Positions 30,926-41,090 of a DNA stretch of 64,000 bases are shown here, piece after piece. The first letter of the stretch is position 1; every line of letters starts with the position of its first letter. This DNA comes from Eriocheir sinensis (Eukaryota; Arthropoda; Malacostraca; Decapoda; Varunidae): positions 14,096,039 through 14,160,038 of the forward strand of contig NC_066512.1 of NCBI RefSeq assembly GCF_024679095.1. Direction: 5' to 3'. A model generated the notes under the pieces. It searched no databases and had not been told where the DNA came from. It worked only from the letters and a program-made list of their open reading frames with translations. A program made the position numbers and the translations under genes.

Positions 30926-31062
30926 GAGGATTCCTCCAGCCGAACGGCGATTTGATGAAGTAAAATTAGAAAAGTACACGAGACTTACCTTAGGTCAGTT
31001 GAGGTGTACTTATAATTTTGCGAAGCAAATCGCCTCGGCTGGTTGGAAGCCTTCACATGCCC
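30926..31062. repeat. DIRS internal complementary region
   Basis: 'ccagccgaacggcgatttga' at its left is the complement of the element's left end (25,452-25,485). 'gaaaagtacacgagacttac' through 'ggaagccttcacatg' is the complement of the right end (31,195-31,283). Together they reproduce the circle junction in antisense. Confidence 0.92.
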
Positions 31063-31321
31063 TCCTCTCCCACCCTTCGCTACTAATTACACTACTAATT
31101 ACGCTCCTAATCACAAGACCAGATACCCTTTATTTCATGTGGGCTTTCGTACATGTCAAAGTCTGATCTGGCGGCGGCGCGTGAAGCTTTCTCATGTGAA
31201 GGCTTCCAACCAGCCGAGGCGATTTGCTTCGCAAAATTATAAGTACACCTCAACTGACCTAAGGTAAGTCTCGTGTACTTTTCTAATGTTTCCTGAGGTT
31301 TTCCACGTCTGCCTTCCTATA

Positions 31322-31880
31322 GTGTTCCTAACTGCCGTGGATTCTGAGATATTGGCAGTTAGAGTTGAAGTTGTCATTGAATTTTGGATATTTTTATGTT
31401 GGAGAGTTTTTAGTTAAGTGCAAATTTCTCATGAACTATAAGGTTATGAGCACTGCCAGTTATAGGTGTTGTAGGTGAGTGTTAAGAGCATCTTGTGTTC
31501 CTAACTGATGTGCTTGCCGAGATATTGCCAGTTGAAGTTGTCATTGAATTTTGGATAGTTATATTGGAAAGTTTTTAGTTAAGTGCAAATTTCTCATGAA
31601 CTATAAGGTTATGAACACTGCCAGTTATAGGTGTTGTAGGCGAGTGTTACGAGCATCTTGTATTAGAATCTTGTGTTCCTAACTGATGTGCTTGCCAAGA
31701 TATTGGCAGTTAGAGTTGTGGTATTTTGATGGAAAGCTTTTAGTTAAGTGCAAATTTCTCAGGAGCTAGTAGGTTATGAACACTGCCAGTTATAGGTGTT
31801 GTAGGTGAGTGTTAGGAGCATCTTGTGTTAGAATCTTGTGTTCCTAACTGATGTGCTTGCTGAGATATTGGCAGTTGAAT
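31322..31880. repeat. ~175-bp tandem repeat, 3.3 copies
   Basis: Units start 'tgttcctaactg' near 31,322, 31,498, 31,674 and 31,841, and share 'gttaagtgcaaatttctca' and 'cactgccagttataggtg'. Non-coding. Confidence 0.88.
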
Positions 31881-32164
31881 TTGATGCACCCACCCACACA
31901 CACACACATGCACACTAACTCTGTGATGGTTCTTGCAGGGAAGGAGCTGAGATGAGACCAGACTCAGCCCTCCAGTGAGCCGAGGAGACCACCAAGGGGA
32001 CACACCTACGCACCTCATCATCTGGGGGGAGGATGCATGGAGGCTGTGGGTGAGTGAAACAACCCACCCCCAGTGTATGCTCAGGCACAATGTTACGTCA
32101 GGTCAGGGGCTGCCTCAAGAACAGGTACTTCCCCTCACTGATTCTCTCCATGTTTCCTCCGTTT
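31881..32164. other. Unassigned spacer
   Basis: Includes a short (CA)n at 31,890-31,910. Nothing else recognised. Confidence 0.45.
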
Positions 32165-32815
32165 TTCCCTCCTTTCCTCCTCTACCAAAAAATAGCTTAA
32201 TTTTTCCTCTTCCTCCTCCTTTTCGTTTCCCTGTTATCTCCACTTTCATCAAGGTCTGTGTATTTCTCCATTGTAATTTTGGTGGTTTCGTTCATTTCCT
32301 CCTCCAAGTTCAAGTTCATTTTTCTCTTTTTTCCTTCCTGTTTTCCTCCTTTCCTCCAATGCCAAAAAATAGCTTAATCTTTCCTCTTCCTCCTCCTCTT
32401 CGTTTCCCTGTTATCTCCACTTTTATCAAGGTCTGTGTATTTCTGCGGCATAATTTTGGTGGTTTTGTTCATTTCCTCCTCCAAGTTCAAGTCCATTTTC
32501 TCATTTTTCCTTCCTCTCTTCCTCCTTTCCTCCTATGTCAAAAAATACTTTAATCTTTCCTCTTCTTCCTCCTCTGTTCTTCCTCCTCCTCTTCATTTCC
32601 CTGTTATCTCCACTTTTATCAAGGTCTGTGTATTTCTCCGGTTTAATTTTGGGGTTTCGTTCATTTCCTCCTCCAAGTTCAAGTCCATTTTTCTCCTCTT
32701 CCTCTTTTCCTCCTATACCAAAAAAAAAGTTTAATCTTTCCTGTTCCTCCTCCTGTCTTCCTCTCCTTCCTTGTTATCTCCACTTTTATCAAGATTTGTG
32801 TCTTTGAAAACTTTG
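32165..32815. repeat. ~180-bp pyrimidine-rich tandem repeat, about 3.6 copies
   Basis: The unit contains 'gttatctccacttttatcaa', 'ggtctgtgtatttct' and 'catttcctcctccaagttca'. Copies begin near 32,165, 32,345, 32,524 and 32,705. Open frames over it are low-complexity artefacts. Confidence 0.88.
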
Positions 32816-32879
32816 CAGAATGGACAAAGAAAACACCAGAAATTGCTTGTATATTTATTGAGCAAACTGACACTTCTTG

Positions 32880-33003
32880 CAGAGAGAGAGGGGGGTGGGG
32901 GGGTCCCTTATGCATCTGGGGGGGCATGTGTCTGTGGGGGTTGTCAACACACTGTGGGGGGGGGGACCCTGTGGGGCCTGAGAGAGAGAGAGAGAGAGAG
33001 AGA

Positions 33004-33047
<44 letters not shown>

Positions 33048-33224
33048 TGGCACTAAACTCTGCCAGACTCTTGCAGGGAGGAGGACAGAGACGAGCCAAC
33101 TAAGCCGAGGAGACCAGTCAGACCTTCAAGATGCTGCATGGATGCTGGGGGAGACGAGTCCTGTTGGGGAGAAGATGGAGGGAGATTAATTGAGCCAAGG
33201 AAGGAGAGAGATGAGGAGATGGAA

Positions 33225-33262
<38 letters not shown>
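32880..33262. repeat. Microsatellite cluster: (GA)n(CA)n and (CT)n
   Basis: A compound (GA)n(CA)n tract lies at about 32,979-33,046 and (CT)n at about 33,226-33,261. G-runs flank the first tract. Confidence 0.9.
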
Positions 33263-33266
<4 letters not shown>

Positions 33267-33641
33267 CTATAAAAGATAAGACTAATAAAGTTTGGAAATA
33301 TATATAACAATGGATATATTTAAACCTATTACTCGTCTACTTTTTCTTCCTCCTCTCTCCACCAGTGAGCTATTGTAGGACTCTTTTCCTCTTCCTTTTC
33401 CTCTCTCTCTCTCTCTGTCCACCAGTGAGCTATTGTATTCCTTCTCCTCCTTCCCTTCCCTTCCCTTTCCTTTCTTTTCCTTCCCTTCCCTTCCCACCTG
33501 ACCGCCAACAACAACAAACAGGCGTCAACTCTAGGTATTCTTGTGTTGGGAATCATGAGTACTGTATTAGTATGAGTTAATTCTGTGTGTGTGCTGGACA
33601 AGGCTGTTGAATGAGTATAACCACTGCTCTTCTGTATTAAC

Positions 33642-33726
<85 letters not shown>

Positions 33727-34219
33727 CTACCAATGCTTTTTTTTTTTTAACTCAAAGATGACTATAATTGACAATGTGTGTGTGTGTGTGTGTGGCTGTC
33801 ATGTAGGAAGGGAAGGAAGAAAGTAACATCGCAAACTTCACTGAACCGACTACTGTGTGGATGCAGGAGAGAGAGAGAGAGAGTGTGTGTGTGTTCCATC
33901 CTCCAGTCCCTTGCCGAGATGAGTGGGCCAGACAGCACCAGCCAGTCACTCTGAAAAGTTTGTTATAATCAGCGGCTGACACACACACACAAATAAAAAA
34001 AAATAAAAAAATGAAAAAAAAAATAATAATAATAAGGAAAAGTTGGACAAATACAGATACGGAGATGGGACCACACGAACATAAGCCCTGTGAGACTACA
34101 ACTAGGTAAACACACACACACACACACCCTAACCTAATGAGCCTGCAACTACTAATGAAGAGCTTGTTAGAAATATTAAAAGAAAACAGAAATACAACCT
34201 CCAGCACCCGACGTGGTGC
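33263..34219. repeat. Low-complexity region with long (GT)n
   Basis: (GT)n of about 39 units at 33,647-33,724; shorter (GT)n at 33,775-33,795 and (CA)n at 33,980-33,991 and 34,111-34,128. CT-rich 33,400-33,500. No gene seen. Confidence 0.85.
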
Positions 34220-34488
34220 TAAGGGCCGCTTTCACAGTCGTTTTGTTTGTTTTGATCGTTACCAATGGCTGTTATCGCCGCTATAGTATTTCCACGTCAA
34301 ACTGGCCGATGGGGTAGTGGCGGCTGCAGGGTTAGCCTAGCCCCGCACCTTGCCACACACTCAACACCTCTCACTTCCTCTGCAGCCACCACTACCCCAC
34401 AGGCCAGTTTCACGTGGAAAACTATAGCGCCGATCACCGCCATTGGTAACGATCAAAACAAACAAAGTGACTGTGAAAGCGGCCCTTA
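34220..34488. mobile_element. 269-bp palindromic MITE
   Basis: The left end TAAGGGCCGCTTTCACAGTC and right end GACTGTGAAAGCGGCCCTTA are exact inverses, and complementarity continues inward for over 100 bp ('ccacgt.aaactggcc'). The core is about 45 bp. The TAA/TTA at the ends would suit PIF/Harbinger (TWA targets), but a true direct duplication is not demonstrated. Confidence 0.88.
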
Positions 34489-34752
34489 GTCAAGACACCA
34501 AAAGTTTATTATTATTATTATTATTAATGAAACACAAGCGGACAACTTTACATTTTTCCTCCCGCACCGTCCTGGTCATGAAGGCAAGAGTCTTCCAGTG
34601 TTGGCAGCCAAGCCTTCTGAGGGGAACCAGTGGACACCAGAGGAGGAGGAAGAGGGAGGGAAGGAACTTGCAAGGACTGCCGGCTCCAAGGAAACATTCT
34701 GTGCCATGGCCAAGGGGGGAAAAGGTCTGGCAGAAGTAAGAACACTCCCAGT
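34489..34752. other. Spacer with (TTA)n
   Basis: (TTA)n at 34,507-34,527; otherwise unassigned. The stretch from 34,570 to 34,740 shows no conserved coding signal. Confidence 0.5.
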
Positions 34753-34829
34753 GAAAGTTTTGTTTAGTGGCGCAACATCTGTGGTCATATGCCAGAGAGA
34801 AACAGAAGGGGAAGGAATTATGGAAGGGA
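34753..34829 (-). mobile_element. SINE-A 3' end fragment
   Basis: 'gaaagttttgtttagtgg' and 'cgcaacatctgtggtcatat' match the 3' end of SINE-A. It stops at 'ggaaggaattatgg', directly before a full copy in the same orientation. Confidence 0.75.
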
Positions 34830-34830
34830 A

Positions 34831-35070
34831 AGTAGAAAGTTTGGTTTAGTGGGCGCAACATCTGTGGTCATATGCCAGAGAGAGACAGGAGGGGAAGGAA
34901 TTATAGAAGGGAACAGACCCCAGGAGACGGGACACAGCCCCCGATTAATACCTGGGTAGACAGGGGCGTAGGGTATCAGAAAAGCAGCCCAAATTTTTAC
35001 ACCGCCCAGGAATCGAACCCGGGCTCTCTCGATTGTGAGCCAAGTGTGCTAACCACTGCACCACGAAAAC
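34831..35070 (-). mobile_element. SINE-A copy
   Basis: Minus-strand head at 35,003-35,070 with 'ggtgcagtggttagcac' (A box) and 'gggttcgattcctggg' (B box). The body matches 6,690-6,885, with a short deletion where the 'cccagcagtgaatggg' segment should be. Confidence 0.85.
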
Positions 35071-35271
35071 CCCCCCCCCCCGGCGATCAGGAAGAAAATG
35101 GAAAGAATTATTGAAGGTAAACAAGATAATGATGATTGGCTGTTAAGTTTGAGGGATAAACACAACATTGTTTTATTAAGAAATGATTTAAGATGCAAGG
35201 CTGACATCAACACTTGGGAAGGAAGAGATCCAAAGAGTGTGATGCCTTAGTAAAGCCTCAATTATACAACA

Positions 35272-35689
35272 TACATGTAACTCTTGATTTACGCGAGTTT
35301 GGTTTACACATTTTTTAAATAACGTGGGGTCCAAAATCCAAATAAATGTTTAATTTACACGTTTTTTTAATCACTTTTACGCGATATTTCATGGAGTGGC
35401 CACCAGATGTCTCACGCAACTGGACTCACACAGCCACACAGCTGAGCTCAGTTCTTCCCGTGCGCCACTTGAACAACAATCAGTACCCACGCTACTCAAC
35501 AACAGCAACACCCTCGCTGCTGTGTTACCACGAGGGGAAAGGCAGCCAGAGGAGGAACCACGAGAAGGAGAGGAGTCAGAGTGATACAGTAGGCAATTAA
35601 GGTACAAACCTACCTCTTGTTGGATTTACATTGTTTTTGATTTACGCAATGACCTCTTCACAATACTCACGTAAATCGAGTTACCTGTA
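35272..35689. mobile_element. 418-bp Tc1/mariner-like MITE
   Basis: It starts TACATGTAACTCTTGATTTA and ends CGAGTTACCTGTA, preceded by the inverse of 'tttacg.gag'. TA at both ends fits a TA target duplication. The body contains further 'gatttacgc'-type words near each end. No transposase. Confidence 0.75.
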
Positions 35690-35996
35690 TGCTCTCCCTA
35701 CCGCAACTTAACTCATCTCAAAACGTAACTTCTCCGAAATCTCAATTCTTCTGCAACACTTCCTACATACCTCCACGCAGAGCTGAGAACCTCACAGACG
35801 GCAGCACTGGTGGGGCTGGCACACAGCGCACAGCACCGGGGGCTGGACGGTGCTGTGCGGAATAACCTCGGCCATCGCTGACTCTGTTCCTGTAAACCTC
35901 CCCCTGCTGACTGCTGCTGCCTCTGCCTCTACTGACTCAAGCAGGCTGCCCACTGATCATCCTGTGCAAGTAGTAGTAGTAGTAGTAGTAGTAGTT

Positions 35997-36033
<37 letters not shown>

Positions 36034-36040
36034 CAGCAGC

Positions 36041-36086
<46 letters not shown>

Positions 36087-36382
36087 TATTTTTGCTTCTA
36101 ACTTTTCTTCTGTTCAATTAAGAAACATCAAACTTCGTGTGCGCATAGAAAGGACATTCACGCACATGTGCACCAAATCCAAAACTTGTAAAGCACACAC
36201 ACACACAGAAATATGAGCCAACACACACACACACACACACAGACATGAGCCAAAACACACATACGCACATATATGAAAAAAAAATTGGTTGAGATATATT
36301 TTACCCTTAATTTGAATGCAGTTTTCTCGGTAACTATTAACACTATGGCAAAATGCAAACTACCACAGGACACTACAATGGG
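35690..36382. repeat. Spacer with a (TAG)n array and (CA)n tracts
   Basis: An interrupted (TAG)n/(CAG)n array lies at about 35,969-36,087 and short (CA)n tracts at 36,195-36,240. The poly-Val frame read across the array is an artefact. Confidence 0.88.
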
Positions 36383-37225
36383 TCATATTATAAGACATTT
36401 CGCCGTCCGAGAACACTCACTTGACAAGGCTTTCATAGGAGTTTCAGGCATTTCCAGGGGTAATTTATTGACCCTAGCGGTAGTCTGACCCTTCCTCTGT
36501 ACCGTGAACCTAAAGAAACACACATTTGACCAGGCTTTGCTAAGAGTTGTGGGCATTTCCAGGGGTAGTTTTGTGACCCTGGTGTTAGTCTGACCCTTCC
36601 TCTGTACCGTGAACCTAAAGAAACACACATTTGACCAGGCTTTGCTAAGAGTTGTGGGCATTTCCAGGGGTAGTTTTGTGACCCTGGTGTTAGTCTGACC
36701 CTTCCTCTGTACCGTGAACCTAAAGAAACACACATTTGACCAGGCTTTCCTAGGAGTTGTGGGCATTGCCAGGGGTAGTTTTGTGACCCTGGTGTTAGTC
36801 TGACCCTTCCTCTGTACCATGAACCTAAAGGAACACACATTTGACCAGGCTTTCCTATGAGTTTTGGGCATTTCCAGTAGTTTTGTGACCCTGGTGGTAG
36901 TGTGACCCTTCCTTTGTACCATGAACCTAAAGAAACACACATTTGACCAGGCTTTCCTAGGAGTTGTGGGCATTGCCAGAGGTAGTTTTGTGACCCTGGT
37001 GTTAGTCTGACCCTTCCTCTGTACCATGAACCTAAAGGAACCCACATTAGACCAGGCTTTCCTATGAGTTTTGGGTATCAGTTTCTTTGTGGGACCTTGG
37101 TGGTACCCTTCCTTCCTTGTACTCACCCACCTAAAGAACACCTTGACCACCAGGCCTTAGGAGTTGTGGGCATTGCCAGAGGTAGTTTTGTGACCCTGGT
37201 GGTAGTGTGACCACCAGGGTCACAC
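36383..37225. repeat. ~106-bp tandem repeat, seven to eight copies
   Basis: The unit includes 'gacccttcctctgtacc', 'tgaacctaaagaaacacaca', 'tttgaccaggctttcctagg' and 'gtagttttgtgaccctggtg'. Copies start near 36,489, 36,595, 36,701, 36,805, 36,907 and 37,013, with degraded ends. The 255-codon minus-strand frame follows from the repeat having few stops. Confidence 0.92.
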
Positions 37226-37864
37226 ACACAGATTTACCTGTGTATCGAACCGTTACAAAAAACGTACTTCTGGCACTAATATAACCGTACCGTACCGTGA
37301 TATCATACTGACACACTACATGCCCTGCCCCCAGGCCTTATTATTCTGAGGTAAGTTAACAAGGTATATACAATCATCTGTGAAAATTTCATGCCAATCA
37401 AATAAGTACAAATGGTAGGACAAGGATGAAATGGAAAAAAATCTTTAGGAGCCAATATCTCGAAAAGTAGTTTTTTACACTTCAAAAAATTTCACAAAAT
37501 TGGTAAAAAGTCTCATCGACTTTTGTTAGGTATCATTTGAAACTACAACTAAAGGACAATTTTTGCCCGCTATAAAATTTCTAAAAATGTCAAAAGAAAA
37601 CGGGACACAGAGTGGAGAAAATTATAGGTTACAAAAAATTTAAACATTTTTTTTCAAAAACAAAACAAAAAATCAAAAAGTTTCTAGCTGGGAAATGTAG
37701 ATAGGTAAACAAAGTTTCTATGGTATTTTTTTCAAGGCGATTAACTGAAAAATAAAATGTGAAGCAAAAAAAAGAAAAATACACTTTGTTTGAGTCTCTC
37801 CTAAACTTCACCCGAATTTAATGAAATTCACAGAATATCATACCTTTACACCTACAAACAACAT
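37226..37864. other. AT-rich unassigned sequence
   Basis: 'aaccgtaccgtaccgtgata' at about 37,285 resembles the GGTACC-rich terminus at 50,600. Nothing else recognised. Confidence 0.4.
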
Positions 37865-38640
37865 ACTAAAACTTCAAAGTAACAAAACCCTAAACAGTTA
37901 CTACAGGTCTTGACTCAGAAAATTCATCTATGCTTCCTTGCTAATGAGACTTTCTTAACAAAACCCTAAACAGTTACTACAGGTCTTGACTCAGAAAATT
38001 CATGCATGCTTCCTTACTAACAAGACATTTTATACAACAAAGTGAGGTCATTCTGTGTTGATTTATACCCTAAGGTGCTGGCTGTCCTGTGTTTGAAGAT
38101 GACCTAAACTTGACCTAACTTAACCTATCAAGCCCAAAGCAGACACTATAGGTCTTGACCCAGAAAATTCATCTATGCTTCCTTGCTAATGAGACTTTCT
38201 ATACAACACAGTGAGGTCATTCTGTGTTGATTTATACCATAAGGTGCCGGCTGTCATGTGTTAGAAGATACCCTAAACTTAACTAACCTAACAAAACCCT
38301 AAACAGTTACTACAGGTCTTGACTCAGAAAATTCATGTATGCTTCCTTACTAACAAGACATTTTATACAACAAAGCGAGGTCTTTCTGTGTTTATTTATG
38401 CCACAAGTTACCAGCTGTCCTGTGTTTGAAGATGACCTACACTTGACCTAACTTAACCTATCAAAGCCCACAGCAAACACTATAGGTCTTGACCCAGAAA
38501 ATTCATCTATGCTTCCTTGCTAATGAGACTTTCTATGTAACAAAGTGAGGTCATTCTGTGTTGATTTATACCCTAAGGTGCTGGCTGTCCTGTATTAGAA
38601 GATACCCTAAATCTAACCTACCCTAACAAAACCACAAACA
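37865..38640. repeat. ~170-bp tandem repeat, four to five copies
   Basis: Recurring words 'aggtcttgac.cagaaaatt', 'catctatgcttccttgctaa' and 'ttctgtgttgatttatacc' occur near 37,907, 37,977, 38,152, 38,312 and 38,486. The first spacing is short (70 bp), so a partial unit is present. Confidence 0.85.
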
Positions 38641-38830
38641 GTCATTATACATCTTGGCTTACAACTACTATTACTACTACTACTACTACCACCACCACCA
38701 ATACCTTATAAGCCAGGGGCAGAGTCTTGCTGTGCCTCCTCAGGTTGTCATAGCCCTGGGCAGGGAGTGTTCCAGCCTGGGCACCACCAACATCAGCAGC
38801 TCAGGAGGGTAAAACTTGACGGCCGCCAAG
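38641..38830. other. Spacer with (ACT)n(ACC)n
   Basis: A trinucleotide tract lies at about 38,664-38,700; the remainder is unassigned. Confidence 0.5.
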
Positions 38831-40090
38831 TCTGAAAAAGTTTGAACGTTTTGTGAGCTAGCTCTAAAAATATTAAAGATAGCTCTACGGGGTTTGGTGT
38901 GTGTGTGCATGAATAGTTGCCACATGACGCACATATGCACAAAATCCCAGTGATGCACTTGAAATACAAACGGAGAAAAACACACACAAACACACATGAA
39001 TATCAGGGACAGTATGAAAAAAATAGGAAACATGCATGGAAATGATTGGACATCTTGTGAGTTAGCTCTAAAAATATTAAAGATAGCTCTACGGGATTTG
39101 GTGTGTGTGCGCGTGAATTATTGCCACACGTACACACAAAATCCCATTTATGTACATGAAATACAAACGGAGAAAAACACACATGAATTTTTTTATTTTT
39201 TTTTTTTTTTTTTTTTACAGCAAAGGAGACAGCTCAAGGGCACAAAAAAGTAAACATTAATAAAAAAAAAAGCCCGCTACTCGCTGCTCCTAAAAAGAAT
39301 CCAAAGAGGTGGCCGAAAGATAGGTCAGTTTCGGGAGGAGAGGTGTCCTGATACCCTCCTCTTGAAAGAGTTCAAGTCGTAGGCAGTAGGAAATACAGAT
39401 GAAGGAAGATTGTTCCAGAGTTTACCAGCGTGAGGGATGAAAGAGTGAAGATGCTGGTTAACTCTTGCATAAGGGGTTTGGACAGTATAGGGATGAGCAT
39501 GAGTAGACAGTCGAGTGCAGCGGGGCAGAGAGGGGAGGCATGCAGTTAGCAAGTTCAGAAGAGTAGTCTGCGTGGAAATATCGATAGAAGATAGTAAGAG
39601 AGGCAACATTGGCGGAATTTAAGAGAGAAGACTATCAGTATGAGGAGGAGAGCTGATGAGACGAAGAGCCTAGCCTCCACTCTGTCCAGAAGAGCTGTGT
39701 GAGTGGAGCCCCACATGAGATGCATACTCCATGAGAGGCGGACGAGAGGCGGACAAGGCCCTATATGGACAGCAACTGTGCAGGGAGAAGAACTGGCGGA
39801 CGGTACAGAACGCCCAGCCTCGAGGAAGCTGATTTAGTAAGAGATGAGATATGAAGTTTCCAGTTGAGATTTTGAGTTAAGGATAGACCGAGGATGTTTA
39901 GTGTTGAGGAAGGTGATAGCTGGGTGTTGTCAAAGAATAGGGGATAGTTGTTTGGAAGATTGTGTCGAGTGGATAGGTGGAGAAACTGTGTTTCAGGGAC
40001 AGTATGAAAAAAATAGGAAATATGCATGGAAATGATTGGACATCTTGTGAGTTAGCTCTAAAAACATTAAAGATAGCTCAGCAGGATTTT
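38831..40090. repeat. ~190-bp tandem repeat split by LINE-A copy B
   Basis: Units containing 'gttagctctaaaaatattaa', 'agatagctctacgggattt' and 'caaacggagaaaaacacac' occur at 38,831-39,000, 39,003-39,190 and, after the LINE, 39,993-40,090. The unit boundary 'cagggacagtatgaaaaaaa' recurs at 39,004 and 39,994. Confidence 0.85.
39190..39992 (-). mobile_element. LINE-A copy B (3' end, 5'-truncated)
   Basis: T-run 39,190-39,216, then the family 3' UTR ('acagcaaaggagacagctca'). C-terminal coding is present on the minus strand: 39,325-39,609 (AHPYTVQTPYARVNQHLHSF) and 39,761-40,027 (NLNWKLHISSLTKSASSRLG). The RT active-site region is absent, so the copy is truncated within ORF2. It interrupts a ~190-bp tandem array. 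Confidence 0.9.
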
Positions 40091-40110
40091 GTGGTCATGT
40101 GTATCAATAA

Positions 40111-40864
40111 TTAACCGTGTAGCAGCGACGGGCCAAATTTGTGGCTTCACCATGTAACAATGACGGGCCAAATTTGGGGCTTTACCGTGTAGCAGCGACA
40201 GGCCAAATTTGTGGCTTCATCATGTAGCAGTGACGGGCCAAATTTGTGGCTTTACCGTGTAGCAGCGACGGGCCAAATTTGTGGTTTCACCACGTAGCAG
40301 TGACAGGCCAAATTTGTGGCTTTACCATGTAGCAGAGACAGGCCAAATTTGTGGCTTCACCATGTAGCAGCGACGGGCCAAATTTGTGACTTTACCGTGT
40401 AGCAGCGTCGGGACAAATTTGTGGCTTTACCGTGTAGCAGCGTCGGGCCAAATTTGTGGCTTTAGCGTGTAGCAGCATCGGGCCAAATTTGTGGCTTTAC
40501 CGTGTAGCAGCATCGGGCCAAATTTGTGGCTTTACCGTGTAGCAGCGTCGGGCCAAATTTGTGGCTTTACCGTGTAGCAGCATCGGGCCAAATTTGTGGC
40601 TTTAGCGTGTAGCAGCGACGGGCCAAATTTGTGGCTTTACCGTGTAGCAGCAACGGGCCAAATTTGTGGCTTTACCGTGTAGCAGCGACGGGCCAAATTT
40701 GTGCCATGATATAAACCCCAAAAAATAGATGAAACATAATCTGATCACAAATGCTTTGATATATATTATGAAATGGTTTGTGTGAGGGGTGATTTTTTCT
40801 CATTTTTCTCACTTGGAGGGACCATTAAGAGACATGATCCCCGCTGCTACCACCACCGGGTTAA
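40111..40864 (-). mobile_element. TTAA-ended element with ~17-unit 35-bp minisatellite, copy 4
   Basis: It begins TTAACCGTGTAGCAGCGACG and ends GATCCCCGCTGCTACC, then CACCACCGGGTTAA. The array occupies 40,111-40,700 with a strict 35-bp period ('ggccaaatttgtggctttac'). The unique body (40,701-40,864) is the family's own. It is the largest array of the four copies. Confidence 0.88.
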
Positions 40865-40867
40865 TGA

Positions 40868-41012
40868 AGGCACACACACACACACACACACACACACGTA
40901 TGTATGCGCTCGCATGTGTGTGTAATGAAGAGTGCACCTCACGGCAGCAATGCAAATCTAATGGTAGTAATGTGAGCAGAGCCGGAGCCAGCACAGCGTG
41001 TCATAGGGACTT

Positions 41013-41017
<5 letters not shown>
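40868..41017. other. Spacer with (CA)n
   Basis: (CA)n at 40,870-40,897; otherwise unassigned. Confidence 0.6.
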
Positions 41018-41048
<31 letters not shown>

Positions 41049-41090
41049 ATGTGTGCCTGTTGCGCCGGTAGGCTCTCTTGAGGGGCCTGG
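41018..41090 (-). mobile_element. SINE-B tail fragment
   Basis: T-run 41,018-41,046, then 'gcgccggtaggctctcttga' and 'ggggcctgg' as at 23,980-24,015. It joins directly to SINE-A at 41,091, so the insertion is truncated or chimeric. Confidence 0.65.

Larger units (their letters stand above)
25447..31287 (+). mobile_element. DIRS-type tyrosine-recombinase retrotransposon, structurally complete
   Basis: Three ORFs run in order: gag, RT-RNase H and tyrosine recombinase. Inverted terminal repeats: left 25,452-25,495 continuing at 25,823-25,852, right 31,164-31,235 ('cacatgagaaagcttcacgc' and its complement). The internal complementary region at 30,926-31,062 is complementary to the right end joined to the left end, which is the DIRS hallmark and reflects a circular intermediate. 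Both ends share TAAT (25,447-25,450 and 31,284-31,287), as expected for recombinase-mediated crossover without a target duplication. It is inserted in a LINE relic. Two secondary insertions interrupt it. Confidence 0.92.
24300..31328 (-). mobile_element. LINE relic (endonuclease-RT linker), split by a MITE and a DIRS element
   Basis: Three minus-strand pieces form one reading frame: 31,288-31,328 (ADVENLRK), 25,393-25,446 (ELDWDELMGTSEVQEKW) and 24,300-24,828 (MEAYKTGSRSL, RDKARKRLKRN, EQPKLFYRFINEK, TVELLNKEFRQVFTKE). This is the conserved spacer between endonuclease and RT in CR1-like elements. Neither the endonuclease nor the RT itself survives. The continuity of the frame across the empty sites is the evidence for both later insertions. 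Confidence 0.8.

Noticed and set aside
32435..32807. Hydrophobic open frames that look like membrane proteins
   Set aside because: Phe/Ser/Leu-rich translation of the pyrimidine-rich ~180-bp tandem repeat.
35850..36101. Poly-valine open frame
   Set aside because: Translation of a (TAG)n microsatellite.
36383..37150. 255-codon repetitive minus-strand frame
   Set aside because: Lies entirely on the ~106-bp tandem repeat; two frames are open over the same units, with no conserved domain.
40111..40700. 35-bp repeats considered as a CRISPR array
   Set aside because: Units are contiguous with no unique spacers, sit inside a TTAA-ended transposable element and are in a eukaryotic genome.
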